Shown here in pieces: positions 15,203 to 23,432 of a stretch of DNA of 29,988 bases. Positions within the stretch are counted from its first letter, which is position 1. Every line of letters starts with the position of its first letter. Both the position numbers and the translations under genes were made by a program. The notes under the pieces are model-generated. The model saw nothing but the letters and a program-made list of their open reading frames with translations. It was not told where the DNA came from and searched no databases. The DNA comes from Acidobacteria bacterium Mor1 (GTDB lineage Bacteria > Acidobacteriota > Polarisedimenticolia > Polarisedimenticolales > Polarisedimenticolaceae), in assembly GCA_001664505.1 (NCBI GenBank), contig CP011806.1:2361149-2391136 (forward strand). Direction: 5' to 3'.

Positions 15203-17983
15203 ATGGAATCTAGCCACGGCAAACTGAGCGCGGCGGGCCGCATCTCGCTACGAAGATTCGCGGCGCTTTGCGCCATTGTCCTTGCGACAACGGCCGGTAC
15301 CGCAATCTGGGCCGTCCCGGCCCCTCAACTCCAGAACGTTTGCAACATCGGCGGAAGCACCGGAGCGGATGTGGTGATTCCCGACGACGGCACGGTCTAT
15401 ACAATTGACGACGACGCCATCTGCGGACTGATCACCATTCACGGCGTGCTCAAGTGCGCCGCCGGCGTCGACGCTGTAGTGAACGCCGACGGCATCAAGA
15501 TCGACGGGCCCAATGCCCGCCTCGAGTGCGGCACCCGGACGAATCGCTTCGACGGCAAGATCATCTTCGACATCCGCAACAACCGGGCGTTTCCCGGACA
15601 CGCGGGAAACGAGCGCAGCATCCTTGTCATGAACGGCGGCACCCTTGCTCTGCATGGCGAAACCGACAAGGCCGGAATGACCCGGCTGATCTCTGATGCG
15701 GCCGCGGGCTCGACTTCGTTGACCCTCGAAGATACCGCGGGCTGGGAGAGCGGTGATCGCATTATCCTGACCACGACCAGCGCCTACCCGGACCAGAACG
15801 AGTCGCTAGTACTGACCGATAACTGCCCCGGAGGGATCTGCGGACTGAGCGCCGGGCTGCAGCACTTCCACTACGGCGATGACGTTCAGGACTACCCGGG
15901 TGCCGGCGAAGGCGGCAGCAAGCTGACCGTCGACATGCGCGCGTACGCAGCCAACGTCAAACGCAACATCACGATTCGCGGCGCCAACGACAACCTGTGG
16001 CAGGTCTCGTCCAAAGGCGCGCACATCATGATCATGGGCAGCGGCAAGGCCTACCTGGACGCCATCGAGCTCAACCGAATGGGCCAGCTATCGATCCTGG
16101 GGAGGTATCCGATTCACTGGCACCACACCGGCGACATCGCCGGGCAGTACGTGCGCAACTCGTCCATCCGCAACTCGGGCAGCCGCTGCATCGCCCTACA
16201 CAACTCACAGAACGGCGACGTCTCGAACAACCTCTGCTACAACGTGCAGGGTCACGCGCTGTTCCTCGAAAACGGCAACGAGGTCGGCAACAAGATCGAC
16301 GGCAACCTGATCGTCGGCACCAAGGAACCGCTACCGGGAACCGAGTTGCTGCAATCGGACGTCGACATCCAGCTCTCGCGCTGGCGGGGACCGTCCGGCC
16401 TCTGGATCACGAACCCCGACAACGAGATCACCAACAACGTGGTGGTCGATGCAGGGTCCGGCTACTGGATGGCCTTCATCCACAACCTCTATTGCTACGA
16501 CGACCCTGCGAATCCCAGCGGAACGGCGAACCCCGACACCGGAAAACACTGCGACTACAAAGAACGCACCCAGACTGCATCTTCCAACGTGCACCCCGTG
16601 CGCGCCCGTGTTGGAGAGTTCTCGAACAACGTCGCCATCGCCACTCGAGTCGGCGCCACCTGCGATGGCGCTGCGGACGGAGACCAGATCGGCACCGGCA
16701 ACGAGTTCAACCGGGACCTGATCACCACCGGCTACTCACCCCGGGACGAGAACGGCAACCTGACCCGGGAGACCTTCGACGGCATCCACGCCTATAAGTC
16801 CGGCCGCACAGGTATCTACTATCGCGGCATCGCAGGCAGCGCCCTGATTCAGAACGCGGTAGTCGTCGAGGCGCCTATCGGCTGGTTCGGTACCGAGCAA
16901 CAGGACTACTTCGACTCGTTGTTCGTCGGCGTCAGCCAGAACTTCAGCGATGGATTCGCCTACCACGAGGACCCCTCGATACCGGTGCAGGACAAGGCCG
17001 GGGCGGACCGGTTGATGATGGGTATCGGCCTCTACGACGGAGCGAATCACTTCAGGAACGTCAGCTTCGACTACCCGGCCGGTCCGATGTACTTCACCAA
17101 CGGCCAGAGCGAGATCACGCCCACGCCGATCAGCATCTTCGGGCGCGGGCACTTCGGCAACCATGTGTTTGAAGATCTCGACTTCAGCTGGCAGGAACCC
17201 TACCGCCGGATCAATCTCGACGCCCAGCTGGCCAAGGTCAACTGGAAGGACACCGAAGGGAGCGAGTCCAACCATGACGTTGACGGCTCCCTGTTCGGCG
17301 TAGCCGGTTTCGTCCGTCCCGACATTCCGTTCAACGACGAGAGCTCGGGGTGTACCCGGGAGGTGTTTGCAGGGGGAAGCTCATCGGTGTTGCGCTGTTC
17401 GAATACCACGACGACGGTGAAGGTCCAGATGGCACACCAGAGCGTCAATCCCGCCCTCAACGATGATTTCCAGGAGTTCGTTGCGGTGCGGCTCGACAGC
17501 AATGAACAGGTGACCAACCCTGGGGTAGGCACACTGTTCGACAAATTCCAGATGGATATTCCCGCTTCCGGGCCGGTCAACTACCGGATCAAGGACCTCA
17601 ACTTCAAGTCCGGGAGCTACGGCAACGACAATCACGATGGAAACCTGATCTGGATCGAGACCTTCAACCAGTCCGATTGGACCGGGTTGATCGTGATCGA
17701 CGGCGCGACGGCAACCAACCTGGCCTCAGGCTGTGCCACGCCCGCGGACTACGAGCTGGCCATGTGGCCGGGGGAGAGCGGCAGCATCCACAAGGCAAAT
17801 AGCGTGCAGGAGATCCGCAACTTCTCCGCCGCGGGCTTTGCCGGGGCGTACTACGGAGCGCCCAACGGATCTCTGGTGATCAAACTCAACGGCCAGAACC
17901 TCCTGGGCCCGGCCTCGATGAACCCGGCCTGGTTCCACACCGGTGGAGCCAAGTTCGATCTGGTTTGCAACGCCGCGCCCTGA
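15203..17983 (+). CDS. Secreted G8-domain / parallel beta-helix protein, CEMIP/TMEM2-like
   Basis: This is a 926-residue exported protein. The signal peptide comprises a basic stretch ending RRFAALCAIVLATTAGTAIWA. A G8 domain follows at about 57-185: VVIPDDGTVYTID, GLITIHGVLKC, ADGIKIDGPNARLECGT, then GGTLALHGE and TSLTLEDTAGWESGDRIILT. This is the same strand order as in animal CEMIP, TMEM2 and PKHD1 proteins. Next comes a right-handed beta-helix (about 250-500) containing LGRYPIHWHHTGD (residues 299-311), closely matching the GRYPIHFH signature of the CEMIP/TMEM2 group, and NSSIRNSGSRCIALHNSQN. The rest is beta-rich. Animal members bind or cut hyaluronan; a carbohydrate-binding or -cleaving role outside the cell is a reasonable inference here. 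The start is set by GGAG at 15194-15197. It follows the CHAT operon on the same strand after a hairpin. Confidence 0.85.
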   Translation: MESSHGKLSAAGRISLRRFAALCAIVLATTAGTAIWAVPAPQLQNVCNIGGSTGADVVIPDDGTVYTIDDDAICGLITIHGVLKCAAGVDAVVNADGIKIDGPNARLECGTRTNRFDGKIIFDIRNNRAFPGHAGNERSILVMNGGTLALHGETDKAGMTRLISDAAAGSTSLTLEDTAGWESGDRIILTTTSAYPDQNESLVLTDNCPGGICGLSAGLQHFHYGDDVQDYPGAGEGGSKLTVDMRAYAANVKRNITIRGANDNLWQVSSKGAHIMIMGSGKAYLDAIELNRMGQLSILGRYPIHWHHTGDIAGQYVRNSSIRNSGSRCIALHNSQNGDVSNNLCYNVQGHALFLENGNEVGNKIDGNLIVGTKEPLPGTELLQSDVDIQLSRWRGPSGLWITNPDNEITNNVVVDAGSGYWMAFIHNLYCYDDPANPSGTANPDTGKHCDYKERTQTASSNVHPVRARVGEFSNNVAIATRVGATCDGAADGDQIGTGNEFNRDLITTGYSPRDENGNLTRETFDGIHAYKSGRTGIYYRGIAGSALIQNAVVVEAPIGWFGTEQQDYFDSLFVGVSQNFSDGFAYHEDPSIPVQDKAGADRLMMGIGLYDGANHFRNVSFDYPAGPMYFTNGQSEITPTPISIFGRGHFGNHVFEDLDFSWQEPYRRINLDAQLAKVNWKDTEGSESNHDVDGSLFGVAGFVRPDIPFNDESSGCTREVFAGGSSSVLRCSNTTTTVKVQMAHQSVNPALNDDFQEFVAVRLDSNEQVTNPGVGTLFDKFQMDIPASGPVNYRIKDLNFKSGSYGNDNHDGNLIWIETFNQSDWTGLIVIDGATATNLASGCATPADYELAMWPGESGSIHKANSVQEIRNFSAAGFAGAYYGAPNGSLVIKLNGQNLLGPASMNPAWFHTGGAKFDLVCNAAP

Positions 17984-17998
17984 GCTAACCGGTAGATG

Positions 17999-18026
17999 CC
18001 TCCCCCGGACCTCCTGGCCGGGGAGG
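17999..18026 (+). terminator. Hairpin after the G8 protein gene
   Basis: CCTCCCC (from 17999) pairs with GGGGAGG (18020-18026), in the gap between converging genes and 15 bases after the stop, followed by TTGG. It is a probable terminator, although the T run is minimal. Confidence 0.5.
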
Positions 18027-18042
18027 TTGGCCGAAAGGTGGT

Positions 18043-18067
18043 GCAGCGCTCTCGAGCCGGGCGCTGC
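18043..18067 (-). terminator. Second hairpin in the convergent gap
   Basis: GCAGCGC (18043-18049) pairs with GCGCTGC (18061-18067) around an 11-base loop. It lies downstream of the minus-strand kinase gene, which ends at 18159, and may act on that transcript. The rest of 17984-18158 shows nothing else. Confidence 0.35.
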
Positions 18068-18158
18068 GCCACCCGCCATTCCCTCTGGTTCCACTTGTTC
18101 GAACGCCCGGTCGGAGTCCCGGGGCCTGCGGGTTCACGGTGCCCGGCCGGCTGGTCAG

Positions 18159-21100
18159 CTACCGGCGCCAGCGGTCGGCGCGGGCGCCGCGTCCGGTTCC
18201 AGGCTCGGCCTGCTCCCAGCGTTCGTAGAGCTCGACCAGGCCGCTGTGGACCATGGCTCGCCGCGGCGCGGCCCGGAAGTCGCTCGCGGCGCGCAGCGCC
18301 TTCTCGGCGGCCAGGAGTTCGCGCTCGCCGTCGCCGAAGCGGCCGTTGACTGCCAACAGTAGCCCGTAGGCCCCGCGGGCGTCGGCCAGCGCCCCGCCGG
18401 TCAGACCCTCCTCCCGCCCGAAGATCGGCTCGATCAGCTCCAGCCCCTCCCGGTCGAGGCCGTTCTTGGCCAGTCCCCAGGCGAGCGGAGCTGCCGATTG
18501 CAGGGTGCGCTTGTGCTCGGCACCGTAGAACTTGGCGATCGTTGCGTGGGCGCCGCGCAACTCGGCGAGACCCGCCGAGGGATCCCCTTCGAGCAGGGTG
18601 AGATAGCCCACCATGCTGCGAGTCACCGCGGTTCCCGGGTGATCGTCGCCGATCGACCCGCGATAGGCATCCATCGCGTGCCCCAGGGTTTCGAGCCCGG
18701 CCGCGAGATTGGCCCGGGACAGCTCGATGACCGCAAGCTGTACGTGAGCCACCGCCACCTGCTCATGATCGTCGCCGAAGTTCTCCCGCTGCCCCTCGAT
18801 GGCGTCCCGGGCGATGTCGGCGGCCTCGTCGAGTCTCCCGGTTTGCTGATAGATGCGTGACAGGTTGCCGCGAACCACCTGGGCCGACGGATGGGCATTG
18901 CCGTGCTGCTGGACCACGATGGTCAGTGCCTCGTCCAACACCGACTCCGCCTCTTCGTAGCGCCCGAGAGAGATGAGCGCGCTCCCCAACCCTCCGAGAC
19001 TGGTGCTGACCGAGATGTTGTCGTCACCCAGCACCCGCCGCTCGATCGCCACCGCCTCGCGGAGCAAGGGCAACATCGCCTCGGGTCCGCGGGTGTAGCG
19101 GATCGACGATGCGAGGGCGGTCATCGCCTTCGCCACCTCGGCGGACTGTTCACCGTGGAGGCGCGTGCGCATGGCCAACACCTCGCGGTGCAGGCTCTCC
19201 GCCTCGGCCCAGGATCCGCGGACCCGCAGCGTATCCGCAAGGTGCATCAGGGTGCTGGCGTGGTTCGGATGATCCCCCTCGTAGAGCCTGCTGCTGATGG
19301 CCACCGCCTCGCGAATCGTGCTCTCGGCGTTCTCGAAATCACCCCGGGAGGTCATCACGAACCCGAGGTTGGTCAGATCGATCACCACGTCCGGGTGATC
19401 GTCTCCGAGGGTGCGCCGGTGCATGGCCAGCGCCTCGCGGTAGAGCGCCTCGGCCTCCTCGAACTCGGCGCGGTGGTGCAGCAGGTTGGCCAGGCTGTTG
19501 AGGCCGACGGCCAGCTCCGCATGGTCCTCATCGCCGGTCAGGCGGCGACGCATCGCCAGGCCGTCACGCAGGAGCGGCTCGGCGCCGTCGTGATCTCCGG
19601 CAGAGACCTTCACGTTGCCCAGGCCCACCAGCAACCCGGACAGCAGCTCCCCATCTTCCTCGCCGTACAGACGCCGCTGCATCTCGATGGCTTCGCCGAG
19701 AATCTCCTGGGCCTCATCCAACGTGCCCCGGTTCCAGAGGATGACTCCGAGCTGGTAGAGTTCGCCGGCGACGACGTCGCTGTCTCCCGGGTTGGTTGCC
19801 CGCAGGCTTGCCAGCGTCTGCCGCAGGGTGGCTTCCGCCAGATCGAGATCGCCGATCTGTTGGTAGGTCCGGCCCAGGGTTTGCCGGATCGCCGTGGCCA
19901 CCTCGGGCTGGTCCGCGAGTTCTTCATCGACCCGGCCGGCGGTGGTTTCCAGGATCTGCCGCAGCAGGGTGGTGTCCTCGCCCCGGGCGATCGACGGAGA
20001 AACTCCCGCCAGCATCTCCTGGAGGAAGTAGGCCACCTGCTCCGATTTGCCCGCCTCGGTCCGCGCCCGCTCGGCCTCCCGTTCGGCACGCAGATAGAGC
20101 GACGTGCTGACCACCGATGCCGCGACGATGACCAGTAGCAGCAGTCCAGCGACCGCCGCCGCGGCCCGGTGGCGGCCGATCAGCTTGCGCAGCTGGTAGG
20201 CGGCGCTGGGAGGGCGGGCCAGGATCGGCTGGGAACCCAGGTAGCGCTCGACGTCTTCCCCCAGGGCGGCCGCGCTGACGTAGCGGCGATCCGCATCTTT
20301 CTCCAGAGCCTTGAAGACGATGGTCTCGAGGTCGACATCGAGGCGGCGGATGCCGCTCTCGGTATCGCGCAGCGGCCGCGGTGCCTGCTCGCAGATGACC
20401 CGCACCGCCTCGGCGAAGGCGGCCCGCTTGACGTCATAGGGCCGGGCGCCGGCAAGCATCTCGTAGAGCACGATGCCCAGGGCGTAGACGTCGGTGCGAA
20501 CGTCGATCTCGTCGGACTGTCCCCGGGCCTGTTCCGGGCTCATGTACTGCAAGGTTCCCCGAACGGCGCCGACCTCGGTCATCACCGTCCCCTCGTTCTC
20601 GGCGTCGGCCAGGCGCGCCAGACCGAAGTCCAGGACCTTGACCTCGGGAAGCGGCGACATGGAGGACTCGCTCCCGCTTGCCGACCCGTGCTCGGTGATC
20701 ACCACGTTGCCCGGCTTGAGGTCCCGGTGGATCACTCCGCGCTGGTGGGCGTAGTGCACCGCACCGACCACCTTGTTGAACAGCCGCAACCGGTGCTCGA
20801 CCTCCTCGTGGGTCGTCGGCGCCGGCCGGGACTGCAGATAGCGGTCCAGCGTCTGCCCCTCGACCAACTCCATGGCGAAGAACGGGGCGCCGTCGGCGGT
20901 GTTCCCCGATTCGTAAATCGCGCCGATGTTCGGGTGGCGCAGCCGCGCCAGGCTCGCGACCTCGCGGCGGAACAGCCGAAGGTGCAGCTCGTCGCTGACC
21001 GCATGCCCCCGCATGACCTTGATCGCGACCCGGCGGCGCGGCTCCTGCTGCTCCGCCTCGTAGACCACTCCCATGCCCCCTTCTCCGAGGGTGCCGAGGA

Positions 21101-21266
21101 CACGGTATCCGGGGAAGCTGCCCGGCCTGGGCAGGGTCGAGCCATAGTCCGGGGCGCCGTCGTCGTCGGCGCCGGGCACCATGGTCGGGTCGTCGGAGGT
21201 GTCCCCCCGGGCCCGGGTCGGGTCGTCGCCGGGGCCCGAGATGGTCTCGTCGTCACTTCCGCTCAT
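18159..21266 (-). CDS. Membrane Ser/Thr protein kinase (PknB-type) with long TPR array
   Basis: This is a 1035-residue kinase. The N-terminal 50 residues are acidic and Thr-rich with repeated DDPT-type motifs (DETIS, DDPTRA, DDPTMVPG), a likely phosphorylation or FHA-docking tail. The kinase domain spans about 53-345: GEGGMGVVYEAE, Lys83 in VAIKVM, HRD with Asp182, DFG at 213-215, and MSPEQARG. A short Ser-rich insert (194-205) lies between the catalytic and DFG loops. All catalytic residues are present. A membrane helix lies at about 367-391 (AAAAVAGLLLLVIVAASVVS). About 600 residues of TPRs follow (ALAMHRRTLGDDHPDV and similar), of the kinase-linked TPR type. The gene is last in the minus-strand run, 17 bases after the cupin-like gene, so it is probably co-transcribed with the phosphodiesterase/EMC3-like genes. 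Its targets are unknown; no sigma factor is adjacent. Confidence 0.95.
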   Translation of the reverse strand: MSGSDDETISGPGDDPTRARGDTSDDPTMVPGADDDGAPDYGSTLPRPGSFPGYRVLGTLGEGGMGVVYEAEQQEPRRRVAIKVMRGHAVSDELHLRLFRREVASLARLRHPNIGAIYESGNTADGAPFFAMELVEGQTLDRYLQSRPAPTTHEEVEHRLRLFNKVVGAVHYAHQRGVIHRDLKPGNVVITEHGSASGSESSMSPLPEVKVLDFGLARLADAENEGTVMTEVGAVRGTLQYMSPEQARGQSDEIDVRTDVYALGIVLYEMLAGARPYDVKRAAFAEAVRVICEQAPRPLRDTESGIRRLDVDLETIVFKALEKDADRRYVSAAALGEDVERYLGSQPILARPPSAAYQLRKLIGRHRAAAAVAGLLLLVIVAASVVSTSLYLRAEREAERARTEAGKSEQVAYFLQEMLAGVSPSIARGEDTTLLRQILETTAGRVDEELADQPEVATAIRQTLGRTYQQIGDLDLAEATLRQTLASLRATNPGDSDVVAGELYQLGVILWNRGTLDEAQEILGEAIEMQRRLYGEEDGELLSGLLVGLGNVKVSAGDHDGAEPLLRDGLAMRRRLTGDEDHAELAVGLNSLANLLHHRAEFEEAEALYREALAMHRRTLGDDHPDVVIDLTNLGFVMTSRGDFENAESTIREAVAISSRLYEGDHPNHASTLMHLADTLRVRGSWAEAESLHREVLAMRTRLHGEQSAEVAKAMTALASSIRYTRGPEAMLPLLREAVAIERRVLGDDNISVSTSLGGLGSALISLGRYEEAESVLDEALTIVVQQHGNAHPSAQVVRGNLSRIYQQTGRLDEAADIARDAIEGQRENFGDDHEQVAVAHVQLAVIELSRANLAAGLETLGHAMDAYRGSIGDDHPGTAVTRSMVGYLTLLEGDPSAGLAELRGAHATIAKFYGAEHKRTLQSAAPLAWGLAKNGLDREGLELIEPIFGREEGLTGGALADARGAYGLLLAVNGRFGDGERELLAAEKALRAASDFRAAPRRAMVHSGLVELYERWEQAEPGTGRGARADRWRR

Positions 21267-21283
21267 GGGCTCAGTGTAGCGCG

Positions 21284-22120
21284 CTAGCCTTCGGGGTCCT
21301 GGCCGTGGTGGTCCTTGCCATAGCGCTCGAGCGCCTCCTCGACGCTCAGCTTGGGCATGCGCAGCAAACCGCCCTGAATCGGCTCGGCGGACTCGGGGTC
21401 GAGGTTCTCGATGTCGTAGCCGGGACCGTCGACACCGGTGACGATCACGTCGAAGGTGTAGGCGGGACCGCCCCGGGCGATCAGCCAGTGGACGTTGTTG
21501 CGGTCGTCGGAGATCGATGAGGCCTCGCCGGGGCCGGCGAGGGTATCGATGGTCGGCTCGACGATCAGCGCCCCGCCCTCGTCCTCACGGCGGTCGTACT
21601 GACGCAGATGCATCTCGCCGCCGACGATCAGGTGGGCCGAGACCATGTTGCGGTGGCCGTGGGGGATGATCGCCCGGCCGGCTTTCATCCCGAAGAACTT
21701 GGGATAGAAGGACAGCTTCTCGGGCAGGCCCTCGACCCCGGGAAACCGCACCCGGGCGGTGTCGACTCCGAGATCCGGATAGTCGAGCTGCTTCTCCAGG
21801 GCATCGAAGTCGATGGCGGCCAGGAGCTCCGCGAGCTCGATCCGCTCGAGCAGCGACTGGATGCTCTCCTGCCACTGGACGAGACTCAGTCCCGAACGCT
21901 TCAGGTCAAGGCAGGCATCGTCGAGTCCGCGGACCCACGTCGAAAACGCCACTGCGGCCGGGCCGGCAATGAGCCTGCGGACGAACAAGCTCTGGAACAG
22001 CGCGACCGAGACCAGCGTCTGCAGGCCACCGGCAAGGAACTCGCGCCGTGAACGGCCTCGCGCCCGACGCACCGGTGCCGGAGGCGGCGTGGCCGAAGAT
22101 GCTCGTGTTGAAGGGGCCAT
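21284..22120 (-). CDS. Tat-exported cupin-like protein of unknown function
   Basis: This is a 278-residue protein. The N-terminus carries a twin-arginine motif (RSRREFLAGG, residues 22-31) followed by a weakly hydrophobic segment, so export of a folded, possibly metal-loaded protein by the Tat system is likely. Residues of about 140-230 look like a cupin barrel: IIPHGHRNMVSAHLIVGGEM with His154, His156 and His163 as candidate metal ligands, and NNVHWLIA with His211 as the second-motif histidine. A helical segment (65-110) precedes it. I cannot name the enzyme. Cupins of this shape include dioxygenases and sugar-modifying enzymes. It lies 38 bases downstream of the EMC3-like gene and 17 bases upstream of the kinase gene. 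Confidence 0.7.
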   Translation of the reverse strand: MAPSTRASSATPPPAPVRRARGRSRREFLAGGLQTLVSVALFQSLFVRRLIAGPAAVAFSTWVRGLDDACLDLKRSGLSLVQWQESIQSLLERIELAELLAAIDFDALEKQLDYPDLGVDTARVRFPGVEGLPEKLSFYPKFFGMKAGRAIIPHGHRNMVSAHLIVGGEMHLRQYDRREDEGGALIVEPTIDTLAGPGEASSISDDRNNVHWLIARGGPAYTFDVIVTGVDGPGYDIENLDPESAEPIQGGLLRMPKLSVEEALERYGKDHHGQDPEG

Positions 22121-22158
22121 GCCTCGATTCTAACGCGAATCGAAGCGCCGGCGCGGCG

Positions 22159-22992
22159 TCAGATCTCGACGCCGAGGACGCCCTTGAGGCCGAAGCCGGC
22201 GACCAGCGAGAACACCAGGAACAGGATCAGCCAGTGCCAGTCGATGCCCATCCACTCGTTGGAGAACGAGGGATGCTTGACCTCGACCATCTGGATCCGG
22301 TTGCCCGCCTCGATGGGAGGTTCGCCGGGATTGAACAGGAAGGTGTCGCTGACACAGGTCTGGCAGCGCTTGACGTTGATCGACGCCCAGCTGCCGCCGG
22401 CCACCAGCTGCTTGTCCACCTGATCGCCGCCCGCCTTGACCGCCAGCATGTGTTCGCCGGGCTCGTCGACCCGCACCCGCCAGGACACCGCCGAACGGGA
22501 GGGGATGCGCACCGCCGGGGTCTCGATGGTGACGCCGGCGGGCACCTCCAGGGAGACCGTCGACAGGTCGGTGCCCTGCTGCAGCTCGACATCGACCAGG
22601 GTGGTCTCACCGGGTTGGAACGGACGATGTTCGAAGTGCAGGAACATCTGGGCCGCGATCACGATCAGCGGCGGGATGACGAAGAGGAACACCGGCAGCG
22701 AATAGCGCAGGTAGTTGAGGGTGCCGACCAGGATGCGCCACTGGAGCTTGAACAGCAGCCCGATATCGTCCTGGTAAATACGAATCGCGATGATGTTGCC
22801 GCGGATACGGTCCTTGATGTCCTTGATCTTGTCCTGGTTCGAGATACGCCCGAACACCAGGATCGCCACGACCCCGAACAGGATCGAGACGATGAGGATC
22901 GGCCAGACCGGGTTCAGCCCGCTGAAGGGCGCAAACAGCACCCCAAAGATGGCCGAAGCCACCGCGTTGATCAGTTTGACGATCGCCATCAC
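22159..22992 (-). CDS. EMC3/TMCO1-like membrane protein with a periplasmic beta domain
   Basis: This is a 277-residue protein with membrane helices at about 28-48, 99-118 and 252-270. Between the first two lies a charged cytoplasmic segment with SNQDKIKDIKDRIRG, resembling the coiled-coil segment of the DUF106 (EMC3/TMCO1, Oxa1 superfamily) proteins; the second helix begins with the family-like LRYSLPVFLFVIPPL. Between helices 2 and 3 there is a beta-rich insert of about 130 residues (RPFQPGETTLVDVELQQG) containing a CxxC pair (Cys210, Cys213). EMC3-type proteins insert membrane proteins; whether this one does is inference. In the operon it sits between two tiny DNA-binding-like proteins and a Tat-exported cupin, and downstream of two exported phosphodiesterases. 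The family call is moderate because it rests on pattern and topology. Confidence 0.6.
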   Translation of the reverse strand: MMAIVKLINAVASAIFGVLFAPFSGLNPVWPILIVSILFGVVAILVFGRISNQDKIKDIKDRIRGNIIAIRIYQDDIGLLFKLQWRILVGTLNYLRYSLPVFLFVIPPLIVIAAQMFLHFEHRPFQPGETTLVDVELQQGTDLSTVSLEVPAGVTIETPAVRIPSRSAVSWRVRVDEPGEHMLAVKAGGDQVDKQLVAGGSWASINVKRCQTCVSDTFLFNPGEPPIEAGNRIQMVEVKHPSFSNEWMGIDWHWLILFLVFSLVAGFGLKGVLGVEI

Positions 22993-23034
22993 GGCAAGAA
23001 TTCTCGCGGCGCCCCCATCGGCGCGGGAAACAGA

Positions 23035-23223
23035 CTAGGAGATGTAGCCGAGCCCCTGGAGCTTCTTCTTGATGTCTTCTTCGGACTCCGCCTCTTCAAA
23101 CAGGGCGATTTCCTTCTCCAGGGCGTGGGCCACGAATTCGTCCACCGAGGAGTAGCCCTCCTGGTCGGCGAACTTCTTGATCTTGGCGTAGAGCTCGCGG
23201 TCGATCTTGATGCCTCCGAACAT
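23035..23223 (-). CDS. Small ribbon-helix-helix-like protein (second of a tandem pair)
   Basis: This is a 62-residue protein. The first 40 residues (IKIDRELYAKIKKFADQEG, then YSSVDEFVAHALEKEI) have the strand-helix-helix pattern of CopG/RHH proteins. An acidic tail (FEEAESEEDIKKKLQGLGYIS) follows. AAGGAGG stands seven bases before the ATG and overlaps the stop of the preceding small gene, so the two are coupled. It shares the MFG.IK.D..L..K.K pattern with that neighbour, indicating duplication. RHH proteins usually bind DNA as dimers or act as antitoxins, but no toxin gene is nearby. Regulation of this operon, or a protein-protein role, are both possible. Confidence 0.75.
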   Translation of the reverse strand: MFGGIKIDRELYAKIKKFADQEGYSSVDEFVAHALEKEIALFEEAESEEDIKKKLQGLGYIS

Positions 23224-23235
23224 GCCTGGCCCTCC

Positions 23236-23385
23236 TTAACCCTTGGACTCGGCTTCGAGCCGGTCGACTTCGCGCTGGAGCGCCTTGGTCACGAACTCCT
23301 CGACGGAGATCTCGGCAAACTCCTCGGCGTACATCTTGACCTTGCGCTGCAGGTCCTTGTCGAGCTTGATCTTGGGACCGAACAT
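23236..23385 (-). CDS. Very small ribbon-helix-helix-like protein (first of a tandem pair)
   Basis: This is a 49-residue protein, easily missed because of its length. Translation of the minus strand from the ATG at 23385 gives MFGPKIKLDKDLQRKVKMYA, then EEFAEISVEEFVTKALQREV and a short charged end. It matches the neighbouring 62-residue protein at the opening MFG.(K)IK.D and at SV(D/E)EFV..AL..E. GGAGG lies six bases before the ATG. Twelve bases separate it from the second copy. The pattern predicts a strand and two helices as in RHH proteins, with no extra domain. It lies 47 bases downstream of the secreted phosphodiesterase gene. Its function is unknown. Confidence 0.75.
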   Translation of the reverse strand: MFGPKIKLDKDLQRKVKMYAEEFAEISVEEFVTKALQREVDRLEAESKG

Positions 23386-23432
23386 CTTGATCCTCCGTAC
23401 CCGGCAGCCTTCAACAGGCGCGCCGGCCGCCG

